64,000 bases of DNA from Kolteria novifilia (GCA_007748055.1 CP036279.1:4092001-4156000); one strand, 5' to 3'. Positions 42,981-52,542 are shown, counted from the stretch's first letter. Program-made: numbers and translations. Notes: generated from the letters alone by a model not told the origin.

Positions 42981-44390
42981 CTAGACGTTCAGTTCGATCG
43001 CTTTGATGATCTCGTTGAGATCGTTGGCGGCCTGAACCGGGCGATTGGCGTGTTGGGCCCGTTTGACGCCCCGCTGGACGAGGACCTCGTTGAACAAGTC
43101 GCGATCGCCACTGTGGTAGGCGACGGTCACGGTCGGATCCTTGAGCTGGTGGCCGGTCAGAACACAGACCACGCGATCGCTGGGAGCGATGATCCCCTGA
43201 TCGCGCAGAATCTTCGCGCCCGCGACGCTCGCGCCGCTGGCCGGTTCGCAACCGAGCCCCCCTGCTCCGACCATCGCCTTCGCGTCGAGGATCTGTTGAT
43301 CGGTCGCTTCCCGCACGACGCCCGAACAGGCATCGAGCGCCCGGAGGCACTTGGGCAAGTTGACGGGCCGATTGATCTCGATGGCGCTGGCAATCGTCGA
43401 GGCCCGGGCGTTTCGCTCGGTCATGTCGTCGAAGAACTGATCGACCAGTTCGTCATCGCCGTAGCCGTCGTGCCAACGGAGCTGACGCTCCTCATAGAGT
43501 TGATACAGCGTGTTGGCCCCGGCCGCGTTGATGACCGCCAGCCGCGGCATGCGGTCGATCAGCCCAAGTTCCTTCAGTTCGATGAAGGCCTTGCCGAAGG
43601 CGCTGGAGTTGCCGAGATTGCCTCCCGGTACGACGATCCAGTCGGGAACCTCCCAATTGAGCCCCTCGAGGACCCGGTACATGATCGTCTTCTGGCCTTC
43701 CAGGCGGAAGCCGTTGACGCTGTTGACCAGATAAATGCCCAGTCGGCGCGAGACCTCCTGAACCGCGGTCATCGCGTCGTCGAAGTCGCCGGCGATCTGA
43801 ACCGTCAGGGCGCCGTGATCGAGCGCCTGGGCGAGCTTCCCGTAGGCGATCTTGCCGCTGCCGACGAAGATAATCGCCTTCATCGATCCGTGCGCGGAAC
43901 AGAAAACCGCCAACGAGGCGCTCGTGTTGCCGGTACTCGCACAGGCCGCCCGGCGCGCGCCGACGATGTTGGCGTGCGTGAACGCGGCGGTCATGCCGTT
44001 GTCTTTGAAGCTCCCCGACGGGTTCATCCCCTCGTACTGCAGGTAGAGATTCCCCTCGTCGATGCCGACGTACTTCGACGCCCGAGCGGAGTTGCGCATC
44101 AGCGTCTGGCCTTCGCCGATCGTGACGACGTACTCGGGGGCGGCAAACGGAAGCAGTTCGTGGAAACGCCAAACACCGCTAAAGGCGAGCGGGTCGTTGC
44201 GCCGACTCCACTTCGCTTCGAAATCCTTGAGCGAGCCGGGGACGGGCAAGCGGTCCCAATCGTAGACCACATCGAGCAGCGAGGAGCACTCCGGACAGCG
44301 GACATGACCATCGGTAATGCCGAATTCCTTCCCGCAGCGCGGGTTGATACAGCGTTGGAAGGAAACATCGGTCTTCAGTGAAATGCCCAT
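42981..44390 (-). CDS. thrC: Threonine synthase
   Basis: Threonine synthase is the PLP enzyme that converts O-phosphohomoserine to threonine. The 469-residue product has the PLP-lysine motif [11 protein letters not shown], the phosphate-binding [13 protein letters not shown], and [18 protein letters not shown] short N-terminal zinc-ribbon-like segment ([11 protein letters not shown]...CPECSSLLD) is seen in one group of threonine synthases. ATG 44390 is preferred; a TTG at 44426 extends it by 12 residues. It lies between panB and the Hsp70 gene on the same strand, with gaps over 100 bp, so a shared transcript is uncertain. Confidence 0.95.
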   Translation of the reverse strand: MGISLKTDVSFQRCINPRCGKEFGITDGHVRCPECSSLLDVVYDWDRLPVPGSLKDFEAKWSRRNDPLAFSGVWRFHELLPFAAPEYVVTIGEGQTLMRNSARASKYVGIDEGNLYLQYEGMNPSGSFKDNGMTAAFTHANIVGARRAACASTGNTSASLAVFCSAHGSMKAIIFVGSGKIAYGKLAQALDHGALTVQIAGDFDDAMTAVQEVSRRLGIYLVNSVNGFRLEGQKTIMYRVLEGLNWEVPDWIVVPGGNLGNSSAFGKAFIELKELGLIDRMPRLAVINAAGANTLYQLYEERQLRWHDGYGDDELVDQFFDDMTERNARASTIASAIEINRPVNLPKCLRALDACSGVVREATDQQILDAKAMVGAGGLGCEPASGASVAGAKILRDQGIIAPSDRVVCVLTGHQLKDPTVTVAYHSGDRDLFNEVLVQRGVKRAQHANRPVQAANDLNEIIKAIELNV

Positions 44391-44752
44391 GAGACGGTCA
44401 TCGACTCCTGGTAGTGTCCCCGACAAGCCATGGCGACACTCTAGATTGGTCCGGGATCCATTGCAACTCGCGTTCTGCCATCGGGTTGCTATCGAGCAGA
44501 GGCGTTGGAGGCGAATCGCCGTCCGCCACCGCTCGATGTCGTCATTGTATCAGATCGGCGGGGAGGGCCAGTCGGAGCGACGTTTCTCCTAGGGAGGTTC
44601 CTCGCGAGGCCGACGGCTACGCTCCCCTTTTCCACACTCCGAGCGATCGACCGGAGCGGCTATCCCCAAATCGTGGTTGCCGAAAGCGCCTACGAACCGG
44701 ATCACGCACGTAGTACGGAATCCGGGGGACACGGTCAGGAGAGGGTTGTCGG
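44391..44752 (+). other. Intergenic region, no gene seen
   Basis: The 362 bp between panB and thrC carry no convincing frame, repeat or RNA gene. It probably contains the thrC promoter and the 3' end of the panB transcript. Confidence 0.45.
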
Positions 44753-45550
44753 CTAGCGGTAGCTGTTGTCGGAGGAGGGGAAGGTTCCCTCCTTCACTTC
44801 CCGGATGTACGCATCGACTCCCTTGGAGAACTCCGTGCGCAGATCGGCGAAGCGTTTCACAAAGCGAGCGGTGAAGTCGTCGTTCAGCCCGAACGCGTCC
44901 TGCCAGACCAAGACTTGGCCGTCGCAATGAGGCCCGGCGCCGATACCGATGGTGGGAATGTTCAGCGCCTCGGTCACCGCTCGTCCCAATTCGAGGGGGA
45001 CCGACTCGAGCACGACCGCGAAGGCCCCAGCGTGTTCGATCGCCTTCGCGTCCGCCAAGATAGCTTCGGCGTCGCGCTGGACGTGGTAACGTCCGAGCCG
45101 CCGGATCGACTGCGGCGTCAGTCCGATATGCCCCATCAAGGGAATCTCGGCATCGACGATCGCCCGGATTGTCTCGGCGCGAACCACGCCCCCTTCGAGC
45201 TTGACCGCGTCCGCCCCGCCCTCCTTGATCAGCCGGCCGGCGTTGCGAACCGCTTCGTCGACGCCGGTGTGGTAGCTCAAAAAGGGCATGTCCCCGACGA
45301 CGAGAGAGCGTTTCGCCCCTCGGGAGACGAGACTGGTGTGATAGACCATCTCGTCCATCGTCACCGGAAGCGTCGAGTCGTGACCCTGCACAACCATTCC
45401 GAGCGTGTCCCCGACCAGGAGACAGTCGACGCCCCTCTCGTCGAAGAGCTGGGCGGTCGGATGGTCGTAGGCGGTCAGGACAGTGATCTTCTCCCCCGAT
45501 TCCTTGCGGGAGACGAAGACCGGGACCGTGACTTTCTTCGTGGACGCCAT
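44753..45550 (-). CDS. panB: 3-methyl-2-oxobutanoate hydroxymethyltransferase
   Basis: PanB forms ketopantoate for pantothenate and CoA synthesis. The 265-residue TIM-barrel enzyme shows LTAYDHPTAQLFDERGVDCL, LVGDTLGMVVQGHDSTLPVT, VVGDMPFLSY, GADAVKLEGG, GHIGLTPQS and GIGAGPHCDGQVLV, with the Mg2+ ligands Asp in VGDTLG and VVGDMPF. The ATG 45550 is chosen; an in-frame ATG at 45583 would add a weak extension. Other pan genes are not adjacent. The identification is secure. Confidence 0.96.
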   Translation of the reverse strand: MASTKKVTVPVFVSRKESGEKITVLTAYDHPTAQLFDERGVDCLLVGDTLGMVVQGHDSTLPVTMDEMVYHTSLVSRGAKRSLVVGDMPFLSYHTGVDEAVRNAGRLIKEGGADAVKLEGGVVRAETIRAIVDAEIPLMGHIGLTPQSIRRLGRYHVQRDAEAILADAKAIEHAGAFAVVLESVPLELGRAVTEALNIPTIGIGAGPHCDGQVLVWQDAFGLNDDFTARFVKRFADLRTEFSKGVDAYIREVKEGTFPSSDNSYR

Positions 45551-45672
45551 GCTGCTATTCGTGCCTATCGTTGGCTGGAACAACGCCCAGCAACTCCTCT
45601 CTTGGGTATCCCAGATCGCGCGTCAACCTGGGCATGCGAAGCACACGAGCGCGCCGGTCCATTCCGATTTTC

Positions 45673-45751
45673 AAGTGCCACTGACTGCTTGTCGGCCAGT
45701 GCCAAGAGGTTAGCTCTACGCCACCGCAATCGTTAAGTCGGACCAGAGCAC
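45673..45751 (+). repeat. Multi-hairpin intergenic repeat, copy 2 of 4
   Basis: This copy is in the panB-glyS gap. It retains GTGCCACTGACTGCTTGTC, GGCCAGTGCCAAGAGGTTAG, and a GACCAGAGCAC end. The first stem is preserved with changes on both arms (CACTG/CAGTG). Like the other three copies it lies on the plus strand. Confidence 0.7.
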
Positions 45752-45924
45752 CAGGCTTCGTCTCAATAGTCGGTCGTCGGCCCGAGACTGGGCGAATCGG
45801 CGCGGGGCGAGGACGGCGAAGCAGGCGAATCCACTGGATTCGTCGATGCAGCCTGACTAAACCCCGTGCCAATGCAACCAGTCGAAGCCAGAGCCGACTT
45901 TTGAGACGGAGCCCAAGGCCAAAT

Positions 45925-45942
45925 GGTGGGTCGAGACCCACC
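45925..45942. repeat. Short palindrome GGTGGGTC-GA-GACCCACC
   Basis: An 18-bp perfect inverted repeat just beyond the stop of the glycyl-tRNA synthetase gene. The same palindrome family recurs at 55552. It may stop transcription but has no T-tract. Confidence 0.7.
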
Positions 45943-45963
45943 CTATGAACAACAACGCATCGC

Positions 45964-47481
45964 CTACGCGTTGATCCGTTCGGCGACTTGGGCTTCGAGT
46001 TCGTCGACCGCGACGCGGGTCTGCTCGGTGGAGTCCCGATCGCGAAGCGTCACGGTCCCATCGTCGAGCGTTTGGCCGTCGATCGTCACGCAAAACGGCG
46101 TGCCCGCTTCGTCCTGTCGGCGATAGCGTCGACCGATCGCTCCCTTGTCGTCGAAGAAGACGCTCCAACGCTTGCGGAGCCGACGATAGATCTCGGCCGC
46201 TTTCTCCGGCATGCCGTCCTTCTTGACCAAGGGAAGAACGGCCACCTTGATCGGTGCCAGCTTCGGATGAAACTTCATCACCGTCCGCTTCTCGCCACCA
46301 ATCTCGTCTTCGGTGTAGGCCTCGCACAAAAAGGCGAGCGTCGCCCGATCGGCGCCGGCGGAGGGCTCGATCACGTACGGCACGAAGCGCCGCTTCTCCT
46401 TGTCGGCGATTTGGTCGTCGAAGAACTGCAGGTCTCGGCCGCTGTACTCCATGTGCTGCTTGAGGTCGAAGTCGGTTCGGTTGGCGATGCCCTCGAGCTC
46501 GCTCACACCGAAGGGGAACTCGTACTCGACGTCGGCACAACCACTGGCGTAGTGAGCCAGTTCGTCGGCGCAGTGCTCTCGGAGGATCAGCCGTTCGCTC
46601 TTCAGTCCGAGATCCACATACCACTTGTAGCGCCGCTCGCGCCAGTGCTCGTACCACTGGTCGGCATTCTCGGCGGTGCAGAAGAACTCGATCTCCATCT
46701 GCTCGAATTCACGGCTGCGGAAGGTGAAGTTTCTCGGGTTGATCTCGTTGCGAAACGACTTGCCGATCTGGGCGATGCCGAAGGGAATCCGGACCCGCGC
46801 GGTGTCGCAGACGTTCTTGAAGTTGACGAAGATGCCCTGGGCGGTCTCCGGACGCAGGTACGCGACGCTCGAACTGTCCTCGAGGGCGCCGACGTGCGTC
46901 TTAAACATGAGGTTGAAGGCGCGCGGCTCGGTGAGCGTGCCGGGCTTCGCGACGTCGGGACCGACGACCTTCTCGAAATTCTCCTTGCCGACATCGAGCA
47001 AGGGAACGATTTGCAAGCCTTCGAGCGGGGCCTTGGTCTTGAGGAGTTTCGCGAGTCGCTTCTCGGCGCCCTTCTGGGCCTCGTCGTCACCTTCGGCGAA
47101 GGCGACCATCGGACCCTCCTTCACGTCGAGCGCGAGAACGACGAGTTGATCGGCCCGGTAGCGTTTCTTGCTCTCGGTGCAGTCGATCATCGGATCGGAG
47201 AAGCCACCCACGTGGCCGCTAGCTTCCCAAACGCGGGGATTCATCAGGATCGAACAGTCGAGTCCGACCATCGAGTAGGGAGACGGAGCGCCGGGAAGGA
47301 CCGCGAGATCGTCATGGCCGACGACCATGTCGTGCCACCAGACATTCTTGATGTTCCGTTTGAGCTCCACGCCGAGAGGACCGTAGTCCCAACAGCCGTT
47401 GAGACCGCCGTAGATCTCGCTCGAAGGGAAAATAAAGCCCCGTCGCTTGCACAGTGAGACAAGCTTCTCCATGAGGTCCAT
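45964..47481 (-). CDS. glyS: Glycyl-tRNA synthetase, single-chain class II
   Basis: This enzyme charges tRNA-Gly. The 505-residue product is the homodimeric (eukaryal/archaeal-like) type, not the alpha2-beta2 GlyQ/GlyS type. Motif 2 is visible in QIGKSFRNEINPRNFTFRSREFEQME, with the N-terminal FPSSEIYGGLNGCWDYGPLG and YLRPETAQGIFVNFKN, and motif 3 in GADRATLAFLCEAY. The C-terminal anticodon-binding domain starts near LAPIKVAVLPLVKK. The ATG 47481 gives a standard N-terminus. It is preceded by a 301-bp repeat-containing gap and followed by repeats, so it is probably transcribed alone. Confidence 0.96.
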   Translation of the reverse strand: MDLMEKLVSLCKRRGFIFPSSEIYGGLNGCWDYGPLGVELKRNIKNVWWHDMVVGHDDLAVLPGAPSPYSMVGLDCSILMNPRVWEASGHVGGFSDPMIDCTESKKRYRADQLVVLALDVKEGPMVAFAEGDDEAQKGAEKRLAKLLKTKAPLEGLQIVPLLDVGKENFEKVVGPDVAKPGTLTEPRAFNLMFKTHVGALEDSSSVAYLRPETAQGIFVNFKNVCDTARVRIPFGIAQIGKSFRNEINPRNFTFRSREFEQMEIEFFCTAENADQWYEHWRERRYKWYVDLGLKSERLILREHCADELAHYASGCADVEYEFPFGVSELEGIANRTDFDLKQHMEYSGRDLQFFDDQIADKEKRRFVPYVIEPSAGADRATLAFLCEAYTEDEIGGEKRTVMKFHPKLAPIKVAVLPLVKKDGMPEKAAEIYRRLRKRWSVFFDDKGAIGRRYRRQDEAGTPFCVTIDGQTLDDGTVTLRDRDSTEQTRVAVDELEAQVAERINA

Positions 47482-47550
47482 GCTTCACACCACTCCCGAA
47501 TGACCGAAGACCGTCTCTTGGCTCCCCGAACTTCAAAGGGAACACTCTAG

Positions 47551-47670
47551 TTGCTCCCCCTTGGCCAAGGGGGGACGTCAAGCTGCTCCCCTTGGACAAG
47601 GGAAACGCTCCTTGATCTCATTCTCGAAGGAGGGACGTCGAATCGCTCCCTCTGGTCAACGTTCTAGGAA
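47551..47670 (+). repeat. Imperfect repeats of CTCCCCCTTGGCCAAGGGGG type
   Basis: About four units, each starting near GCTCCC and containing a CCCCTTGG.CAAGGGG palindrome that decays from left to right, lie between the glycyl-tRNA synthetase and lexA genes. The same family appears at 55617-55730. Confidence 0.7.
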
Positions 47671-47782
47671 TGCGGACACGTGGAAGCTTGAAGAGGTTCC
47701 CAAGGAAGGCAAAAGAGAGCTAACCCGCACCGATGTTCGGACAGGAGAAATGCTCGAGAGGACGGAGACGTCGCCACGCAGT

Positions 47783-48394
47783 TCAGCGGACGTGGTCAAA
47801 CGTCCGAATGACCCCGACGACAATGCCCAGGATGTCGACTTGGTCGGCGTAAATCGACTCCATCTCGCTGTTGGCGGGCTCGAGACGGAAACGCCCCTGC
47901 TCCTTGTAGAAGCGTTTGAGCGTCGTTTCCTCTCCGTCGACCAGGGCGACGACGATCTGACCGTTGCGTGCCGTCTCCTGCTTGTGAACGATCACGTAGT
48001 CGCCTTCGTCGATGTGATCCTCGATCATCGACTGCCCCCGGACCTGGAGGGCGTAGTGCGATTCCGAGGAAAAAAGGTCGCCGAAGTCGATCCGCTCGGT
48101 CTGCTCGTAGGTCTCGATCGGCGAGCCGGCGGCGATCACCCCCGCCAAGGGGATGCCGGGAGCCATCGCCTCGTCCTCGACCAACGAGATCGCCCGCGAC
48201 ATGTTTGGCTCTCGCTTGATGAGCCCCTTCTTCTCGAGCGCCTGAAGATGGCACATCACGCCGTTGGGAGACTTGATCGAAAAGACGGTCGCGATCTCTC
48301 GCACCGTCGGACCATAGCCGCGTGACCTGATCTTCTCCGCGATCAAGTCGTAGACCTCTTGCTGACGCTGGGTGAGTTTCGGTCGCGCTGCCAT
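47783..48394 (-). CDS. lexA: LexA repressor
   Basis: LexA represses SOS genes and cleaves itself when RecA is activated. The 203-residue product has an N-terminal winged helix (LTQRQQEVYDLIAEKIRSRG, then a recognition helix SPNGVMCHLQALEKKG). The cleavage site is Ala89-Gly90 in GVIAAGSPIE, and the Ser122/Lys160 dyad lies in RGQSMIED and TLKRFY. The ATG 48394 follows AGGGAGGATACGGGC, a strong ribosome-binding site; a TTG-like extension to 48433 is unlikely. Possible operator half-sites lie upstream at 48500 and 48529. It diverges from the rhomboid-priA pair. Confidence 0.96.
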   Translation of the reverse strand: MAARPKLTQRQQEVYDLIAEKIRSRGYGPTVREIATVFSIKSPNGVMCHLQALEKKGLIKREPNMSRAISLVEDEAMAPGIPLAGVIAAGSPIETYEQTERIDFGDLFSSESHYALQVRGQSMIEDHIDEGDYVIVHKQETARNGQIVVALVDGEETTLKRFYKEQGRFRLEPANSEMESIYADQVDILGIVVGVIRTFDHVR

Positions 48395-48499
48395 GCCCGT
48401 ATCCTCCCTGAACCGCGCAGGAACGGCCTCCACTTCCCTTCATGGATCGGCTCGACAATCGATGCGAGCCCGGGCCTCCCTGCTGTACGTCAGTATATT

Positions 48500-48511
48500 G
48501 GACGGCTGTTC
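48500..48511. promoter_or_regulatory. Candidate LexA operator GGAC-N4-GTTC
   Basis: The 12-bp dyad GGACGGCTGTTC fits GAAC-N4-GTTC, the SOS box of several Gram-positive and other bacteria, in seven of eight defined bases. It lies in the divergent region between lexA and the rhomboid gene, where autoregulation would place it. The operator preferred by LexA of this group is not known to me. Confidence 0.35.
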
Positions 48512-48528
48512 ACGATCAACGCCAAAGT

Positions 48529-48541
48529 GGACAAAATGTTC
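48529..48541. promoter_or_regulatory. Second candidate LexA operator, GGAC-N5-GTTC
   Basis: GGACAAAATGTTC lies 18 bp downstream of the first candidate with the same half-sites but one extra spacer base. The pair may be a double operator or a chance resemblance. Confidence 0.25.
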
Positions 48542-48600
48542 ATGAAACTGACCTTTGAGCAACGGAGACATCCGACGGCCCCTTGTGTAACGTGAAAGGT

Positions 48601-49413
48601 ATGCCGGTCTGCGTCGAATGTGGTGTTGAAGCTCCTCGCGAGGAGATGTTTGGGCTCAAGGAAGAGCTGCGCTGCCAGAAATGTGTCCAGCGCCACCGCG
48701 ATGTCTATCGGCCTTTGCGACAGCATTCGCGAACCCTCCCTCCCGCGGTCGTCGTCGGCATCTGCGTCGTCTCTATCGCACTCTATCTGATCCCCCAGCT
48801 TCACGATTGGCTCGTCGACCAGCCGATCGACATCTGGAAGGGCGAGATCTGGCGGTTCGCGACGACGGTCTTTCTCCACGCCAGCCCGATGCATCTCGTG
48901 TTCAACCTTCTCGCGTTCTGGTACTTCGGACGCGATGTCGAGAGCTGGATGGGACACTTTTTCTTTCTCGGCTTCGTCCTGCTGACGGGAGTTGGCTCGA
49001 TGGCGGCCGAGTTCCTCCTCTCGGTCGGCCCTGCCGTCGGACTCTCGGGAGTCGTCTACGCCCTATTCGGACTGCTCTTCGCACTGAAGCGGCGCAAGGA
49101 CTTCGCGATTGCCCTGCTGGCCCCCAATGTCGTTTGGATCATGTTCATTTGGTTGGGGCTATGCCTGCTGATGCCCGGCGTGGCCAATGCGGCGCATTTT
49201 GGTGGCTTCGGGCTCGGCTGGCTCCTTGGCCGGGCGACGCAGTTGAGGAAGGCCTGGATCCCGATCGCGGGTCTTGTGCTCGTTGTTGCCGCCATGGTCG
49301 GGGCCTCGACGTACATGCCGTGGAATGACACTTATCGGGCATGGCGACAGACCCAGCGCATCATCGATCTGTTCAACAACCATCCGGCCATCAAGAAACC
49401 TCCCATCGACTGA
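48601..49413 (+). CDS. Rhomboid family intramembrane serine protease with N-terminal zinc ribbon
   Basis: Rhomboids cleave transmembrane substrates. The 270-residue product has six or more hydrophobic spans, HLVFN (His98, Asn102), the catalytic GLSG (Ser149) and NAAHFGGFGLG (His199). The N-terminal segment CVECGVEAPREEMFGLKEELRCQKC (Cys4, 7, 25, 28) is a likely zinc ribbon, seen fused to rhomboids in some bacteria. ATG 48601 is preceded by GAAAGG; a TTG at 48583 is less likely. Only 11 bp separate its stop from priA, so the two are probably co-transcribed. Confidence 0.9.
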   Translation: MPVCVECGVEAPREEMFGLKEELRCQKCVQRHRDVYRPLRQHSRTLPPAVVVGICVVSIALYLIPQLHDWLVDQPIDIWKGEIWRFATTVFLHASPMHLVFNLLAFWYFGRDVESWMGHFFFLGFVLLTGVGSMAAEFLLSVGPAVGLSGVVYALFGLLFALKRRKDFAIALLAPNVVWIMFIWLGLCLLMPGVANAAHFGGFGLGWLLGRATQLRKAWIPIAGLVLVVAAMVGASTYMPWNDTYRAWRQTQRIIDLFNNHPAIKKPPID

Positions 49414-49424
49414 GGCGACAAGAC

Positions 49425-51698
49425 GTGGCCCGCTCTCAGCAACGCAAGCTCTTTGACGAGGCCAAGCTGCCTCCCGAAGACGAGGACGCGGGGCTCTACG
49501 CCCAGGTCGTCTTCAATCGTCCGCTGCGCGAGAGCTTCACCTACGCCATTCCGGTCGACATGGTCGGCAAGATCCTCGCCGGCAAACGGGTCCTCGCTCC
49601 CTTTGGCCGGGGAAACAACCGCACCACCGGGTTCTGTGTCGGCGTCAGCGAGGAGCCTCCCACGACCCAGAAGCTCAAGTCGATCGCCGCGGTCCTCGAC
49701 GAAGCCCCCTTGCTCACCCCCTCGATGCTTCGGCTCACCAAGTGGATCGCGGACTATTACGCTTGCGGCTGGGGCCAGGTCCTCGACGCCGTCCTGCCCC
49801 ACGCGGTCAAGCAGCGAAGCGGCACCCGCTGGACGGTCTTCCTTCAACCAGTTCCCGAAGAAAAACGACCCGAGGCCAAGCTTACCGCCAAGCAGCAGCG
49901 TGCCTTCGAATCCCTGATCGACCTCAAGCGGCCGGCGACCATCAAGGAACTCGCTCAATCGGCCCGCTGCGGCGCCGACTGCATCAAGGCCCTGGTCACC
50001 AAGGGATGGGCCACCAGCGAGCGCCGTCGCGTCCACTCGCGGCCGCCGGTCCTGGCGCCGATCGTCTGGGATCGCCCCCGAGCACTCAATCCGCATCAAA
50101 AGGCCGCCGTCGACGCGATCGGCGGAGCCATTCGTGACGGGATCGCCAAAACCTTCCTCCTGCACGGCGTTACCGGTAGCGGCAAGACCGAGGTCTACCT
50201 TCAATCGATTGCCGAGGTCGTCAAGCTCGGGCGCGAGACGATCGTCCTCGTCCCGGAGATCAGCCTCACGCCGCAAACGATCGAACGTTTCCGGCAGCGT
50301 TTCGACGAAGTGGCCGTCCTACACAGCCATCTTTCGGACGTCGACCGTCATTGGCACTGGCAGCGAATCGCGCGCGGCGAGGTCCAAGTCGTCATCGGCG
50401 CCCGCAGCGCCCTGTTCGCCCCCTGTCCCAATCTTGGCTTGATCGTCATCGACGAGGAGCACGAGACGACCTTCAAGCAGGAGACGACGCCTCGCTATCA
50501 AGCCCGCGACGTCGCCGCCCAGCGCAGTCGCCTCGAAAACGTCCCGCTCATTCTCGGCTCGGCGACGCCTTCGTTGGAAAGTTGGCTCGCCGCGCGACAG
50601 AGGCGGATCGAGCTTCTCTCACTTCCCGAACGGGTCGAAAACCTGCCGATGCCGCGCGTCACGACCGTCGACATGAGGCACGAGTACCGTTCGGGTGCCA
50701 GGGCTCTCAGCGGGGTGCTCCGCCGAGCGGTCATCGAAACCGTCGACGCCAAGGGGCAAGTGATCCTCTTTCTCAATCGCCGCGGTTTCTCCACGACGAT
50801 CCTGTGCCCTTCATGCGGGCACGTCGAGAGCTGCGAGCACTGCGAGATTTCGCTGACCTTTCACAAGAAGCTCGATCGGCTGCTGTGCCATTTCTGCGAC
50901 GCCGAGTTCCCCGTCCCGTCGCGCTGCTCGAGCTGCGGCTTGCCGTCGATCCGCTATGCGGGTATCGGCACCGAACGGCTCGAGGAGGAAGTGACGGCGC
51001 TCTTCCCAAACTACCGCTGCGCCCGCATGGACAGCGACACGATGCGTTCGGCGCCGCACTATGACAAAGTGCTGACCGCCTTCCGCCGGGGAGAGATCGA
51101 CATCCTGCTCGGAACGCAGATGATCGCGAAGGGTCTCGACTTCCCCAACGTCCATCTCGTCGGAGTCGTCACCGCCGACACGGGACGCAACATTCCCGAC
51201 TTCCGGGCTTCGGAGCGGACGTTCCAACTCATCGCCCAGGTCGCCGGTCGTACCGGGCGCGGGCAGACGCCGGGACGAGTTCTGGTGCAAACCTTCAACC
51301 CCGACGACCCGGCCATCCTCGCGGCGACCAAGCACGACTATCATCGCTTCGTGAACGAGGAGATGCCGACGCGCAAGGAGTTCGGCTATCCGCCTTTCGA
51401 TTCGCTGATGAGGGTCATCGTGCGGGCGAAGGACGAAGAGGTGGCCCGCCACGCGAGCAAGATCCTCGCGGCACGGTTTCGGGCGTGTCTTTCGGAGTTC
51501 CCACCCGGCGCGGTGCGCGTGCTCGGTCCGGCTCCCGCACCCGTGGCGAAGCTTCGGGATCACTACCGGATGCACTTTCAGGTCCACAGTCGCCAGCCAG
51601 CACTACGGCAGAAGCTTCTCGAAATGGCGATCAAAGACCTTCAGCTCCCCGGCGACACGGAATTCACCGCCGACGTCGACCCGATCAGCATGATGTGA
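49425..51698 (+). CDS. priA: Primosomal protein N', replication restart helicase PriA
   Basis: PriA reloads the replisome at stalled forks. The 757-residue product has the N-terminal 3'-DNA-binding domain, Walker A GVTGSGKT, DEEH box in VIDEEHETTFKQ, and the GSATPSLESW motif. Eight zinc-binding cysteines follow (CPSC, CEHC, CHFC, CSSC), then helicase motif VI QVAGRTGRG. GTG 49425 with GAGG upstream gives a compact N-terminus; an ATG at 49341 lies inside the rhomboid gene. It is followed by a strong hairpin at 51716. The identification is secure. Confidence 0.96.
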   Translation: MARSQQRKLFDEAKLPPEDEDAGLYAQVVFNRPLRESFTYAIPVDMVGKILAGKRVLAPFGRGNNRTTGFCVGVSEEPPTTQKLKSIAAVLDEAPLLTPSMLRLTKWIADYYACGWGQVLDAVLPHAVKQRSGTRWTVFLQPVPEEKRPEAKLTAKQQRAFESLIDLKRPATIKELAQSARCGADCIKALVTKGWATSERRRVHSRPPVLAPIVWDRPRALNPHQKAAVDAIGGAIRDGIAKTFLLHGVTGSGKTEVYLQSIAEVVKLGRETIVLVPEISLTPQTIERFRQRFDEVAVLHSHLSDVDRHWHWQRIARGEVQVVIGARSALFAPCPNLGLIVIDEEHETTFKQETTPRYQARDVAAQRSRLENVPLILGSATPSLESWLAARQRRIELLSLPERVENLPMPRVTTVDMRHEYRSGARALSGVLRRAVIETVDAKGQVILFLNRRGFSTTILCPSCGHVESCEHCEISLTFHKKLDRLLCHFCDAEFPVPSRCSSCGLPSIRYAGIGTERLEEEVTALFPNYRCARMDSDTMRSAPHYDKVLTAFRRGEIDILLGTQMIAKGLDFPNVHLVGVVTADTGRNIPDFRASERTFQLIAQVAGRTGRGQTPGRVLVQTFNPDDPAILAATKHDYHRFVNEEMPTRKEFGYPPFDSLMRVIVRAKDEEVARHASKILAARFRACLSEFPPGAVRVLGPAPAPVAKLRDHYRMHFQVHSRQPALRQKLLEMAIKDLQLPGDTEFTADVDPISMM

Positions 51699-51715
51699 GG
51701 AATATGCAGAAGAAT

Positions 51716-51746
51716 GGTGGCCGACATGGCGTCAATGTCGGCCACC
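51716..51746. terminator. Perfect 12-bp-stem hairpin between convergent genes
   Basis: GGTGGCCGACAT and ATGTCGGCCACC form a perfect 12-bp stem around a 7-base loop. It lies between the ends of priA and the convergent 164-residue gene, so it can serve both strands. No T-tract follows on the plus strand. Confidence 0.75.
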
Positions 51747-51761
51747 AAGAGTTAAGGATTG

Positions 51762-52256
51762 TCAGTTCGCCTGGAGTTGAACGTCAGGCGACTCGAAAGT
51801 AACAACCTGTCCCGCAAGGCGCCCAAATGCCGAGACGAGAATCACGTAATCTTTTCCGATCTCAACCGGTTTGGTGTGAAATTGGATCGTCCTGTCAGTC
51901 TTGACGAGTTCCCCTGGATTAAGAGGTCGCAAGTCTCTGATGTTTTTCGGCGGCCCATCCCAGCGAACGAACTGTTTCGCCACTTGTTTTCCATCGGGAC
52001 CAAGCACGATGAGATTGAAGGCCGATTGAGAGAACCCATTCATCTCATCGCCGTTCTCGACAACGATCTCGATTGGGATCTCTGCGAACGTGGTGCCCGC
52101 TGTCTTTTGGCCAGGCAGCGCGGTCACCCGCCGTGCAGCTTTAACCGAGAGCTCAACCTTACTTGGGGTAACATCTTCCGCTGCAATTGCAGCGAGTGCC
52201 GTTGTTAGGCAGATGAGAGCCCCTACGACCAAGAAAGTCGATGAAACGCGACGCAT
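51762..52256 (-). CDS. Small exported protein, hypothetical
   Basis: This 164-residue protein begins with a clear signal peptide (TFLVVGALICLTTALAAIAA). The mature part is soluble with alternating strand-like segments (IPIEIVVENGD, FNLIVLGPDG, DYVILVSAFG), suggesting a small beta-sandwich. No family is recognised. GC content and third-position GC are clearly lower than in neighbours (about 50% against about 63% for the window by eye), and the upstream 286 bp are also AT-richer, so acquisition by transfer is possible. It is convergent with priA. Confidence 0.75.
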   Translation of the reverse strand: MRRVSSTFLVVGALICLTTALAAIAAEDVTPSKVELSVKAARRVTALPGQKTAGTTFAEIPIEIVVENGDEMNGFSQSAFNLIVLGPDGKQVAKQFVRWDGPPKNIRDLRPLNPGELVKTDRTIQFHTKPVEIGKDYVILVSAFGRLAGQVVTFESPDVQLQAN

Positions 52257-52542
52257 TAATTCTCCTCCTTGTTCCCAGCGCTAAGCGAGGGGATCTCTCA
52301 GCACAAGCCCCGCTCTCTTCCTGCGGCACTGACCAATTACTCCTGCACCATGAAACTCATGGGACGCCAGCTTGGAGCACATCCTTCGACTCCAGGAGCA
52401 CCACATCTTGTGCTAAAGACAAAACTAACGACATCATCTTGTGGCGCCAAGGACTTTATACCTGAAAACTTGTTCATCGATCCCAAATAATCACCAATCA
52501 CAATATTTGACCCACCACCATGCGGTCTACCAACATAGCGCA

